Made by a program: the position numbers and the translations under genes. This document shows, one piece after another, positions 31,295-42,679 of a stretch of DNA of 64,000 nt. The notes under the pieces are model-generated. The model was not told the origin of the DNA. It made no database searches and saw nothing but the letters and a program-made list of their open reading frames with translations. How positions within the stretch are numbered: position 1 is the stretch's first letter; each line of letters begins with the position of its first letter. Where the stretch lies: positions 5,934,630-5,998,629 of the forward strand of contig CM026430.1 of the NCBI GenBank assembly GCA_014871385.1. The letters are read 5' to 3'. The stretch is from Ceratodon purpureus. Its lineage: Eukaryota > Streptophyta > Bryopsida > Pseudoditrichales > Ditrichaceae.

Positions 31295-33625
31295 TTAGGG
31301 GCTCAAGAGCGAAGCATCCATACCCCTTCCATTGTGTGGTTTTGGAGATTCAGCTGGTTTAGCCATAGGCATCAAGACTGTGTGGATCACATGGTAATCC
31401 TCCTCAATTCCAAAGAAGTGGCGACCTGATGCGCGGCAGGTACGAAGCGAAGCACCTGTAGATGAGCTAAGATCAACCACAATGTCTCCTTCTTTGGAAC
31501 ACATATCTATGAGTGTTTGAAAGAACACGTCTGACTTCTCGTGTGGACCTTGCATCGGTTTTTGGTCAGCTCCAAGTCTGGGTGCTTGAACATCATTTCT
31601 CGAGCTCAAAAATCTCAATGGATCCTCTAGAGTATTGGCTAGCAAACGGTCTGAATTTAATTTCAAAAGGCTTTGGAATTTGGTCCCAATTCGGTTTTCC
31701 TTGGGCGCAGTCGGTCTTCAGCAGCAAGATCGCCAAGAACATGTATGTCTACATATTTGAAACAAATGTCAATTAGATTAAATTGGACAACCTCTTCTAG
31801 TTCAACTTCCCTAACACAATCACACGCTAAATGCATTTAAAATTAACAAACCCAAAGAGAGTGAATAGCCATACCATCATGTCATCGTAGAGAGGATATG
31901 TGGGGGGTTCAAAGTGAGGATGTATGAGGAGTTAACCACTAACAATCCTTAAAACCCAAAATGGGTTTCTGCAATTTTGGGCATCCTAGATGGGGAGGTT
32001 AAAAGCAATTTTTTTTTTTCAACATTTTTATTAGATGCTCCATTTATAGTAAGGTCCATGTGATAAAAATTTTGAAGCCAAATTCCAATTTTAGAACATT
32101 CATCTAGAAATTTTAGGTTTCAAGTCCAAAACGGGCCGTCTAAAATTAGGTCTTTTTAAAAAAACAAAAATTGAAATATGTTCATAACCAAATCACTACT
32201 CAAATTCCATAGTGACCCAAGTCAAAAAGTTTACCAATTTTACAAGGGCAGCCTCCAAAACTTAAAAAAACAAGCTTCAAAGTTTTTAGTACTTTTTGAA
32301 TTTTTGCTTTAAAAATTTGTCAGAATTCGAGATTTTTGAATCTTTTAATTTTATTTTGTCCTGAAAATCTCAAATTTATAAAGGTACCTACTCACCTTTC
32401 ACTTTTTCTTTAGCTCACAAATTGTTTTTGTAATGCATGTTTTTCTATTTTGTCAATTTTATACCTTCTTATAGAAAATAATTTGCATGAAGGTCTAAAA
32501 AATGTTTTGAGTCCCTAAAATTTTGCATAAGCATACCTAACGTAGTTAGCTACATGGAAAAAAATGTGACCAAAATGTTTGAAGTAATAATCATCAAGTC
32601 TCCCTTTGGCCCATTTGCACCATGCCTCTCGGCCAAGGCCCAATAAAACATGTGCTGAAACTTTGAACACTATGATCTCACTAATGAAAAACATCCAACG
32701 GTTGAAATTTGGATCGATTCTTCCAAGTAGGATCAGGTACAAGATCTTACGGTTGAAATTTCAAAAAAAGATAAAAAATTTGTTTCATATCCTCGGGAGG
32801 GCATGGTGGTAAAAAATCGCAGTTTTGAGGATTCAAGCTCTTAAAAACACAAGGAAATTTAGGGTTAAGGACAAGGCGCCCATCGGGTTCATGCACATTG
32901 TCCTTCAACTCTTGGCCTTCCGGATCACTCTGGCCACCATTGTCTTGTTCATTGTTGGACTCTTGCTCTTGAGACCCGTCCATACCTGAGTCCCCATTTG
33001 AATAGGTATCCTCGTTTGGGACTGATCAAACACAACAGGTGAAACCAATTAGATTCTTTTCTATGTGGGATAAAACATTTGAGACAATTCCAAATGCACA
33101 GCTCAATGGCGTTCGATACAGAACATATTAATTTGGAAAAGAAACACATTCGGGTTTGAATAAGCTATTTACCTAGGATACCAGTTGGAATATTACTCAT
33201 CTCAAGATGCTCGATATGGTCGCCATCGTTGAAGTTCTCGTCTTCTGCTTGCAAGCCTGTAATACAAGACAATCATATAAGGTTTATAATCATCAATGAT
33301 AATCGAGGCAATGTATTCATATTAATGCAAACATTGAAATATTTTACCTTCCCCTTGTGTCATTTGTGGAATGTTGTCGCAATTGTTGTCTTCTACGCCC
33401 ATTACCTGGTGGTCAACCCCTGTGACAAAAATGATAAAACATTGAAGTCATGACGTTCGTTTGTTACAGAACGTTAGTAAGCATCACAATTGAATTGTAT
33501 CAAAAAATTAGTGGTTTGCACAAAAAGTCTTGACTCTTACCAAAGTTTGAGTTCGTCTGACCGTGTGAGGCAGAGGCATCCATCATTTCCCCTAAACCTT
33601 CTTGCTGCAGCATCAAATCTGTTCT
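31295..33625 (-). pseudogene. DNA methyltransferase-like multi-exon pseudogene
   Basis: Minus-strand exons 33625-33541, 33419-33348, 33256-33173 and 33021 onward join with correct phases and GT-AG borders, encoding an acidic, Gln/Asn-rich region (LMLQQEGLGEMMDASASHG, VPNEDTYSNGDSG). A TTAA-flanked element at 31932-32868 interrupts the fourth exon after GRLV. The last part (31295-31666) reads QKPMQGPHEKSDVFFQTLID, then GDIVVDLSSSTGASL and SGRHFFGIEEDY. This is the order QKP, GD(I/V)V(V/L)D with the AdoMet loop, then GR.F.GIE.D seen at the C-terminus of N4-cytosine/N6-adenine DNA methyltransferases. The usual DPFxGSGTT loop has become DLSSSTGAS. A frameshift near 31605 separates it from the preceding coding stretch (GKPNWDQIPKPFEIKFRPFA). 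The catalytic (S/D/N)PP(Y) motif is not securely identified. Not functional as it stands. Confidence 0.55.
31932..32868. mobile_element. TTAA-flanked piggyBac-like element inserted in an exon
   Basis: TTAA borders both ends (31932-31935 and 32865-32868). In reverse complement it starts TTAACCCTAAATTTCC. It is homologous in inverted orientation to 63290-64000; for example both carry GGAGGCTGCCCTT, the TTTTTTTCCATGTAG block and AAGATCTTACGGTTG. It has no transposase frame. It lies within the fourth exon of the methyltransferase-like gene. Confidence 0.6.
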
Positions 33626-33914
33626 CTGCAAATACCAAGTTCTTTATTATTAGTGACAGTCAATTGCTCTGAATGCACACGTTCGGTGCCGAACATAGAT
33701 AAGGCCACAAATGATCAAACGCAATCCTTGACTTCCACGTAGATAACAATCATTGAATTAGTTGTATTTGTTACAGAACACGGCATAGAACACGGCATAG
33801 ACTACAAACTACTTGCCTGCACAAATCAATGTATGGTCATAAACATGGTGAACAATTTATTGATCAAAAGCACGAGTTCGGCACAGAACGCATGTCAAGC
33901 AAGCAATTTATATG

Positions 33915-34490
33915 CATTGTGTAAAACAGAATCAATAAATTTAGATAAAATTGGATCCCCAATGGGCGTTCTGTACAGAACACATGATTCTAGTCAATGT
34001 ACATGAAACCCAATGCCAAACAAATCAATAAATTCAGATCAAATTGGATCCCCAATGGGCGTTCTGCACAGAACACATGATTCTAGTCAATGTACATGAA
34101 ACCCAATGCCAAACAAATCAATAAATTCAGATCAAATTGGATCCCCAATAGGCGTTCTGCACAAAACACATGATTCTAGTCAATAAACATGAAACCCAAT
34201 GCCAAAAAAATCAATAAATTCAGATCAAATTGGATCCCCAATGGGCGTTCTGCACAGAACACATGATTCTAGTCAATAAACATGAAACCCAATGCCAAAA
34301 AAATCAGTAAATTTAGATAAAATTGGATCCCCAATGGGCGTTCTGCACAGAACACATGATTCTAGTCAATAAACATGAAACCCAATGCCAAAAAAATCAG
34401 TAAATTCAGATCAAATTGGATCTCCAATAGGCGTTCTGCACAGAACACATGATTCTAGTCAATATACACGAAATCCAACGTTAAAATTGC
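33915..34490. repeat. 93-bp tandem array, about six units
   Basis: The block GGGCGTTCTGCACAGAACAC recurs exactly every 93 bp (GCGTTCTG at 33966, 34059, 34152, 34245, 34338 and 34431). Each unit also carries AAATTGGATCCCCAAT and ACATGAAACCCAATGCC. Every unit centres on the palindrome GTTCTGYACAGAAC. Units are nearly identical, suggesting recent amplification. Too long and too uniform for CRISPR, with no spacers. Confidence 0.92.
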
Positions 34491-35238
34491 AAAAACTAGA
34501 ATCAACACAAATTAAAACGGGATTACGCATTCTGCAAAGAATAAGGCCCAAATACTCACTTTGAACATAGATGTATAGAGAACTAGACATCGTTAGCACA
34601 ATTAATACAATGTAAAAATTCAGGTCAAAGTGTTAATCCATCAAAAAATGGATCATTAATGGGTGATTGGTAAAAAAACTTTAATTATACTAAAACCCTA
34701 ACCAAGGCTGAAATTGAAATGTGTGTCAATCATCATCAGTAATGAAAGGACAAATTGCATCCAATAATGATGTTCGTTACAGAATGCTTTAATTTTTTGT
34801 AATCTAGACATGGACCATGCAACTTCAAAAATGTGCAAATCAAGAAAAAAAAAAGAAATGGTAGGAGTTTGGCGTCGAGCTTTGGCCGAATTCACACTTT
34901 GAGAAGCGGTCTGACTACCTATGAAATGGATTCAGAGAATCCTTGATTGTCAGAATTGCTGCTATATACCATGTTCGTTAAAGAACACCTAATGCCAGTG
35001 ACTTTCAAAATGGGAAAAGAGAGTGCTTGAAACATTTCAATCCAATCACCAATACTTTTAAACTGACCCTACCTTGACTAAATGAGCAAAGTTCAAATAC
35101 ACTTAACATAATTCCATTTCATCAATATCAGTGAAGCACTTCAAAAACCTGAATGAATTAAACCAAGAACTCACTAAATATGCAAAGTCATGTACTTCCA
35201 CTTCAAGATTAAGAGACTATGATCAAGGTCTCTACCAT

Positions 35239-36750
35239 CATTCTGTGCAGAACGACCAACTACTAGCCGCTTTGTCCTCATGGTCCTGACTTCATAAAAG
35301 GGCATTCTGTACAGAATGCCATACAAGTTTTTAATTTTCAAAGACGTCTTACCTGTAGAATTCTAGTCACCTTCTAGAAGCCCACACAAATTTGGGGTTC
35401 TGACATATCTTTCTACCTGGCATCACAAACTAAGCTCTATTATCAAACTAATGTTTTATATATCCAACACTATATAATGGCCTCGACCATCTCCATACTT
35501 CCTCATTCTAAGTTCCACAATGGTTTCCAAAGTTGTTTCCTTCCGTCTCATGTCTTCGTCTGTTCCCTTTGTACTTCATGTAGATGCTGATGGATTTGTA
35601 GTGGTCGATAAGAAATCTTTGTCATAAAGTTTCAACTGAAAGAGTCATCTTTGATTTTTGAGAAAGAGGAGTTGGATAGGAATGGAGCTGTTGTACGAAC
35701 TATATATCAGAAGCCTCATGTTGTGAATGGCAGGCCCACCTATAGGATTACATCATGAAACTATACAATCATTGGTGGCCTACAATCACCACATTTGTCA
35801 CAGTCGTTTACTATGACTCCCCGACCAATGTCATATCCAATGCGTCATCTGAAGAGTAGATTGAAAAAGTATTATCATATATTATATAACATTCTGGGTA
35901 ACTGTATTCATTAGCAACTACTTTCATCATTGTAAAGGATGAGACCACAGAAGACGCTGTCTCAGTGGCTTTCATTTTAAGGTCCACTAGACCATTCTGT
36001 GCAGAACGACCACCTATTACCCACTTTGTGTCGAGACTTAACGCATGAGAAAAGGGCATACTGTACAGAATGCCCATGGAGTCCGTGCTTTTCCTGAATA
36101 AATAGGTTCTTCATATTTTAGAATTGTAGCCGCCTTCTACCAACCAAATTTAATACGAGGATCTGTCAGTTCTATATATCAGTCATTCTGACCAAACCTC
36201 TAAATATGAATCTGTTCATTATTGGAAGTCCCTAACACTACATAGTTCTCAGGACCATCTCCACATTCAATCATTCGAAGTATCACAATGGCTTCAACAG
36301 TTGTTTCTTTCCATCTTTTATCTTCGTCTGTTCCCTTTGTACTCCATGTTGACGATGATGGATATGTTGTTGTTGATGCGAGAATAATGTGTCTTAGATT
36401 TCAATTGCTACCGTCATCATTGATTGTTGAGAAAGAAGAGTTTGATAGTGCCGGATCTGTGGTACGAACTGTGTATCAGAAGGCTAAACTTGTAGATGGC
36501 AGGACCACCTATAGAGTCTGTGCAGGTTCCTATACCATCATTGGTGGTTATGAGGCCTATGACATGTCCACAGTCTTCCACTCTTACTCCTCGCTCACGT
36601 CTAGGTCGTACTAGGCGCACTCCACTTTATTATAGACTGCCTTCAGTGATTGAAACTCTTGAGAATTCCATTCATATTGTAAGTTCTGACGATGAAGAGG
36701 ATGCATTTTGAGCTCCATCTTCTTTAAAGGGTGGTAGAGCGAAGAAAGAG
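35239..36750 (+). repeat. Tandem duplication, unit about 0.76 kb
   Basis: The segment starting CATTCTGTGCAGAACGACC at 35239 recurs from 35993. Each unit holds a second palindrome (TACAGAATGCC), an upstream region and a start codon (35520 and 36288) with similar coding sequence (TVVSFHLLSSSVPFVLHVD in the second copy). The first coding copy has early stops, so the second is the likely 5' end of the transposase gene. Confidence 0.75.
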
Positions 36751-39700
36751 ATTAGCGACAGTCAGAAGATTTGGACCTCTCCGTCTTCGGATAGCTTCAA
36801 TGATGACTCCTTTGTGGGTGCAGATACATTGTTTAAGTCACTTGTTTCCGAAACTCCATCATCGGACACAGGGCGATCAAATTCCAAGGACTGCGCCGGA
36901 AGAGAGACTCCTTCAACTAACACAACTCATTCGGTTTCTACGGAGGGCGCTATTCCGAATACCCCCTCTTTTGATCGAATTCCTTTGGTTTCGAGCGTTG
37001 ATGTTAACGATGGGACTGGAATTGCTGCTACCCCAAATTCTACCTCTACGGGTTACACTAACAGTCTTTCTTCCGATTCGGAGAGATCCAACTCGGTGGC
37101 AGCGACACCTGTCACTGAGTGTGATGAAAAGGGCCCCACTACTGCACTTCTGTCGGAGACCTCACTGTCGGCATTCCTCAGCTCTACGATTCCATTGTGG
37201 TGCTTGAGAATCAGCTGATGTCAAAGAATGATTTGAAGCCAGCGGATCTCTCATCGTTTTCACATCACGAAGTGAAGTATCTTCCTGTCACGTTTGATGG
37301 GAATGCAATTTTTGAATTACCCAATTTACTGGCGGTTAAAGAAGGAGGAGCTTGATTGTTTGATGGCATGGATCGTAGAAGTGACGGTCATGCTTGGACT
37401 AAGACTGCGACGACGAATATTTCTGATCCTAAGTCTCAGTTATCATTCAAGTATGTAAAGTGTCTTAGACATTTGCGGTGTTTGAATAACATTTGCCCTC
37501 ACATTGAACGGACTGAAGATTACAACGACCTCTACTGGGAAGGGTCTACTCATGAGGTTCTTACGCCAGGCTCTAACCCCAAAATGCCTAAAAAGTTGTC
37601 TCTTGTTTGTCGTTTCTGTAAGATTGCTTTGTCCTGTTTGAAATTGTGCTCCTGTAAAATGTATTACATTGTATCTAAGAACCCTGCCATGTCAAGAGCG
37701 GCCGTTCATTTTGGCAACCACAATCACCCAGTTGCGACTGGGGAATGTAGAGAGGCATTAGATTTGATTCAAGATGAAATCTTGAATCAAGTGTCCTAGA
37801 CACCGAATGCCAAGGTTAGTGCCATAGGAATAGGTGTTGGTCGAGAGTTGCTTTTGAAGGGCCTTGTAGATGAGAGTTGTGAAGGAAAGAAGTTAGCGGA
37901 GGATGAACTGAAACAGATTTTTGATAAGTTGGCAAAGCTTAGCACTCCTAGCATTCGGTATATGATTGCTGAGGCAAGGAGTTTCTGTGGTCAAGGGGGA
38001 TACATTGACAACATCTTGAAGTTGAAGAAGTGATCGACTTATGACTACATTCAGGACAGCGTTTTTCCTTGGCAAGGCAAAGACTTGGTCTACCTATTTA
38101 AGATGTCAACGTGCGGGGCTGGAAGTGGAGTTGATCTCGTTATGAGAATACAACCAGGAAGGGACTTGGAGAACGAATGGGTGATGATCGACCACGTCAA
38201 GAGAGTGAAGGAGTGGTCGACACTTGGCATCCACATTTACGATCCAGACTACCGCAAAGTTATAACCATCGCTGTTTGCGATATGTAGTCGGAAACAGCT
38301 GAGGCCCAGGAAAGAATGTGGTTATCCATGTTGAATACGCTCGAGCAGCATGGCGTTACTAACGTCAATATCAAAGGATTTATGGCACATTCTGCCCAGG
38401 CAAACTTGAACGTTGTACGAACAATTTTTGGATCAGGGAACCCGAAGGACAAGATGGAGGGGAAGGAACAAACGTGCCAGTTTCTTTGGTCGATGGCCCT
38501 CGACCGTCATACGAAACAACTCAGAAAACCAGAACTCTAACAAGTCCATCTGAAGCTTTGTCATGATTACCGGAAGTCAAGATCAAAGTCGGACGCAGAT
38601 GCTGCTTTGGCTTCTATCAAGGCGTAGTGGTTTTCGTCAGGTGCAGTTGCCGAAGGGTCGTTGAAGGAGGTCTGTGACTGAATCAACTTCTGGCATTTCA
38701 GATTTTACCAGTGGGGATCTCACGTCTCAGAGGTAAATAATCACAATATCTTTAGTATAACATTTTTTTCTTCTGTTTTCTTTGACCTAAAATTTGACGT
38801 TTGTTACAGAACGCCCAGTTCTCTTGCCCTAATTTGACCCGTTCGGTACAGAACGACCTCTATCCATGCCCTAATTTTTAAGGTTTGGTACAGAACGACT
38901 AGCTGCCTTGCCCTAAGTTTCGTCGTTTGGCACGGAACAACCTTCGTTCCAGACTTGAAATCTATATTTGATGAAATTACACTTTTTGGTAAATTAGCTT
39001 GGTCCATGCAGTTCTTTACAGAATGACTCACTTGCCCTTGATTTAAAGAAAAAACGGGAAATTCTATGCATTATTGATCGTTTTAAATTTCTTGGTCATT
39101 TCGCAAGGTCTATGCTGTTCGGTACCGAACGACGTATTCGATGCTGATTTGAACTTTGCTTCATTTATAATGTGTCATCCAACTTGTTTTGTTTTAAAAT
39201 CATTTGACTTGCTTTAGGTTGTTCGGTACAGAACCACATTGTTGCCGCTGAATCAATGGTTGCACGATAAATTATTTACTGTTGTTATTTTCTTTAAATG
39301 CCATATTTGTAGATGTCTGAAAGCGTAAAATATGCATTTAGAATCTTGTACTGGATGTTTGTATACTTGTTTAAATTTAACAACTTCTTTGTTTCCCAAA
39401 ATTGTAATGCACGCAGTTCCTATCTCTTGAAGAAGAAGCATCCATGCCGACTTGTAATTTGTCGGAGACTGTGGATAACAAGTGGCTGCAAACATCAGGC
39501 AACAATATGGTTGACCTCTATGACGCTACGCTTGACAATTATTGCACAGCGGCTTTACAGTCGATTCAATTCCACAACTTTCTCAAGGAGCACCTTGGAG
39601 GATCTGGGCCTTGTAGAAATGTCCTGAAGTTGCGTGCAGCGACTCGAAACGGTAATCCAGTGAAAGTAGCTCAGATTGTTGGTCAGATCTCTGTCGATGC

Positions 39701-40904
39701 TCCTTTGAATTCTCGAGTTCCTCACCTCGAAGGCGAGAGTATTTTTGGATCAGCAAAGCGTAAGTTGGACCTTCCTCCTGGCAATGACGATGATTCTCAT
39801 CGGCATGATTGAGTCAATTTCTCAATTCCAAAATTGGGAAAAAAGTCAACACCAGGGGCGACACGTGGCTTGAAGCGATCTCCGAAGACATCCGAAGTGG
39901 AATCGGTTATTGTGCCACCGGTTGTACCAGTGGTTACTCGAAACAACTTGCCAATCCGGGAGTCCCCATGTACTAATCCTTTGGAATGGCGCATTGAGCG
40001 TATTTTGCCACAATGCAAGGAACAATGTAGGGGTTACAATGGTGATGGCAAGAGGTGCAACGCTCGCATTGCCAAGTACAGGCGACCCACTGCTGCTCCA
40101 ACGTTTCCTGGAATTCAGATGAAGTTTAAATCCAATGACACGGAACAGAAGCAGTTCTAGTTTTGTCCCACTAACCTTGAGGCATGTGTGATGGGTGGTC
40201 GTTCTAAATACATCATGCATTATGCCGATGTCCCAGAGATCTGGCCAGTCATGACGGGTACTAATTTGACTCAGATTGAGATAGATGGTTTAGAATCTGC
40301 TATTTTTAAGCTGGATGAGAGATTTGTAAGCCACGTCGATGAGACCAACGGTTTCACAGATGAAGGTCATGCATCGACAATGCTTGGAGGACCCTCAGTT
40401 GATCGCTTCAAATAGAGTGATCTAATTTATTCTGAGATCAATGTCAACCATGTTCTAATGCCCCCCAAGTCATCTGGGGATTATAGGCCCACTATGCGAG
40501 AGGGCAAGAAATTCAAGAATGTTGCGGAGCCATCAACTGAGCATATTGCCAAATTTAACAGATCCAAGACAATCGAGTGTTCCTTACTGATGGCGAAAAA
40601 GATCCCTCATCCAGGTTATAGATACGTTTTCACTGTCCACACTCCTGGATCTATTGACAAGAACCAGCTAAACGAAGTGACTATCGGTGATTTTCCAGCA
40701 TGCACTTGTCTTGACTTCGTCACAATGAAGACTAGTGCCCTTGGTCGTGGCTAGAAGAAATGGATCCTCTACAAGCATCTTTATTTCTGCCTTCAGAAGT
40801 TCATGGATTGTACTGTGGAGGATAAGTTCATTCATCGCCCTGCTTGGACGTTCAATGAAGTCAGTATGTTGACAGATAAAGCTGATTGGTCTGCTTACAC
40901 TTAG
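36288..40904 (+). pseudogene. SWIM-finger transposase pseudogene (Mutator-like)
   Basis: From 37200 to 38732 and from 39417 to 40904 one reading frame is kept across a phase-0 GT-AG intron (38733-39416), broken only by 12 in-frame stops (7 TAG, 4 TGA, 1 TAA). Upstream there are one-base frame changes near 36550 and 37150. Domains: a Ser/Thr-rich N-terminus; a Cys/His cluster (CRFCKIALSCLKLCSCK with FGNHNHPV, about 37600-37740) like the FLYWCH/GCM-type finger of Mutator transposases; a DDE-like core (HIYDPDYRKVITIAVCDM, KGFMAHSAQAN, EGKEQTC); and a SWIM finger (FPACTCLDF then YKHLYF, about 40690-40790). The second core Asp reads His, and the SWIM Cys before KH reads Tyr. Inactive now; once probably the mobilising enzyme of block 1. 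Confidence 0.7.
38733..39416 (+). other. Intron of the transposase gene, rich in palindromes
   Basis: The intron joins HVSE to FLSLEEEASMP in phase 0. Its 684 bp contain at least seven copies of GTTCGGTACAGAACGACC-type sequence (about 38805-39235). The exons next to it have none. Confidence 0.7.
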
Positions 40905-41298
40905 GATTTTCAGCTTTGGCGGTTTTTGTTAGATATTTCAACAAGGGTGCACTAGAAGCAATAGAATACTATAGCTCTGGATGTTCAAGTAGAGTACTTT
41001 GATTACTTTCTTTTAGCATTCTAGTATATATGGGCAATTTGCATTGCTTGGTTTGATTGGATTTGTGCCAATTAAATAAGCACCCCCTATTTGCTTCCTA
41101 ATTTCATATTAATATATCTATTTACTTTTTGTCCCTTACTCATTTCACTTAGTTTCACTTTCACTATTATACATTTATCATCCAGTTGGAGATGAAAGTC
41201 ATCAATGACAAATATTTCGTTCATTGTCATCCAGAGTTTACATCCGGTAAGAAAACATGAAAATTACTTAAATTAGAAAAATTACATGAGCCATGAGC

Positions 41299-41340
41299 GC
41301 TCATGGCTCATGGCTCATGGCTCATCGCTCATGTCATAGC
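41299..41340 (-). repeat. Right terminal inverted repeat of block 1
   Basis: Reverse complement starts GCTATGACATGAGCGATGAG, matching the left end. Just inside is the perfect 16-bp palindrome CCATGAGCGCTCATGG (41291-41306). Confidence 0.7.
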
Positions 41341-42679
41341 CTCCCTCGTGACATTTGAGGAATATGACTTAGTCTGAAGTATTAGTGTTTCCAAAGTCTA
41401 TTTACCTGAACACACTGGTGACTGTTTACCTCCATTCACCTAAAGTTCTTGAAAGCTAAACAGTGTGTCACAGAAAGCAAACAAGACCGAAGTCCACATT
41501 TGTGAAAAAATCTGCATATTTGACAGATTTTACCAAATAGTGTACAGTTTTTTGTCTGCTACAGTATCTCTACCTGTACAGTAAATGTACGGAAGTACTT
41601 ACCGTGGTCTAGACTGTGAAGTAGCTGAACAGTGTGGGGAATCTCTTCAAAATCGAGTACTGTAGTCGAGACAATTGTGGAATGAGTTCCCATTGATTCA
41701 TACAAAAAATCAACTTGCAAAATTGTATTGTACATGTGTTTAGCCCCTAAAATTCTTTGACCGTTTCTCATCAAAAACATTTTAGAACTGCCATTAACAA
41801 TGAGTAAAATTACAAAATAAAGATAAAAATAAATAGCTTTCTTTGCATCTCCAACCACATGATATTGTCTAAAATTACTAAAATATTATTAAAAGGAAAG
41901 CATTAAATTTGACAACACAGACTGTAAAATCATAGAGTTTGAAGGTAAAAATTTGTTTTTCTTCATCCTAGCCATAATGGATCACAAGATTTTTTTACTT
42001 CTATTGGTATCAATGTTTTGCAATACTAAAAGTCTAAGTTTTATATTGGTATGGTGTGCATGATGTTAATTTTTTGTATAACAAATTTTAGATGTGGTCA
42101 AGGAGTAGTGTTGTGAGAAAAATTGTAAAAGTGACATTATTCATGATATTGCCATTACAAATCTTATTTTATTTTTATATTGAATTCTTATAGAAAATGA
42201 ATTAGTACATTAAAGAAAAGGTTTATATCTATTTCTGAAATAAAAGAAAAAAAAGGGAAGAAAAAATAACAAGGTCTTTACTTTTTATGTAATGAAGAGT
42301 AATTGTTTTTGCGTCATAACTAGAAAGGTTGGAAAAACTTTAAATCTTTCTACTATACACCAAGTTTTTTTTGGGCAATCTCAGATACTATCACATTAAT
42401 TACTTAAACAACAAATATCAAAGGTAATAAAGGGATGTAATAAAGGGATGTAGCAAAAATTTGAAGTTGTTGTTTATTAAAATAAAAATGATGTATGTGA
42501 AAGTTGTTTTTTTTCAAAAAGATCAGATTTGAAAAACTTTCATTTGCAAGAGGTTATTGTAATTTTCTCCACTTACAAAACATTTCAAAAGATCAGACTC
42601 AACAAGTGACTTTGTATGAACTTGCACAGAATCCCAATTCTCAATACAACAAACAATAGCTCTTTAGAAGTAAAATATA
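41341..42679. other. Spacer between the two transposon blocks
   Basis: AT-rich, with no supported gene. Around 41725-41800 a stretch (CCCCTAAAATTCTTTGACCG) resembles the start of the TTAA element at 10884, so an older, degraded copy may lie here. Confidence 0.4.

Larger units (their letters stand above)
25809..41340. mobile_element. Transposon block 1: 15.5-kb element with TIRs
   Basis: The ends are inverted repeats of about 42 bp with four mismatches: 25809-25851, and 41340-41299 read in reverse complement. Both contain GACATGAGCGATGAGCC. A 16-bp near-identical direct repeat (GTGACATTTGRGGAAT) lies directly outside the left end and 7 bp outside the right end, possibly an unusual target duplication. 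Inside are a small coiled-coil gene (plus), palindrome-bearing repeats, a 2-kb AT-rich block, a methyltransferase-like pseudogene (minus) and a SWIM-finger transposase pseudogene (plus). The SWIM transposase points towards Mutator-like elements. That one insertion brought the whole interval is inference; nested insertions are clearly present. Confidence 0.6.

Noticed and set aside
33915-34490. CRISPR-like array
   Set aside because: The 93-bp units are repeated along their whole length with no variable spacers, there are no cas genes, and the DNA is eukaryotic. It is a minisatellite.
41559-41858. 99-residue minus-strand open frame
   Set aside because: AT-driven composition with no domain. The region looks like an old copy of the TTAA element.
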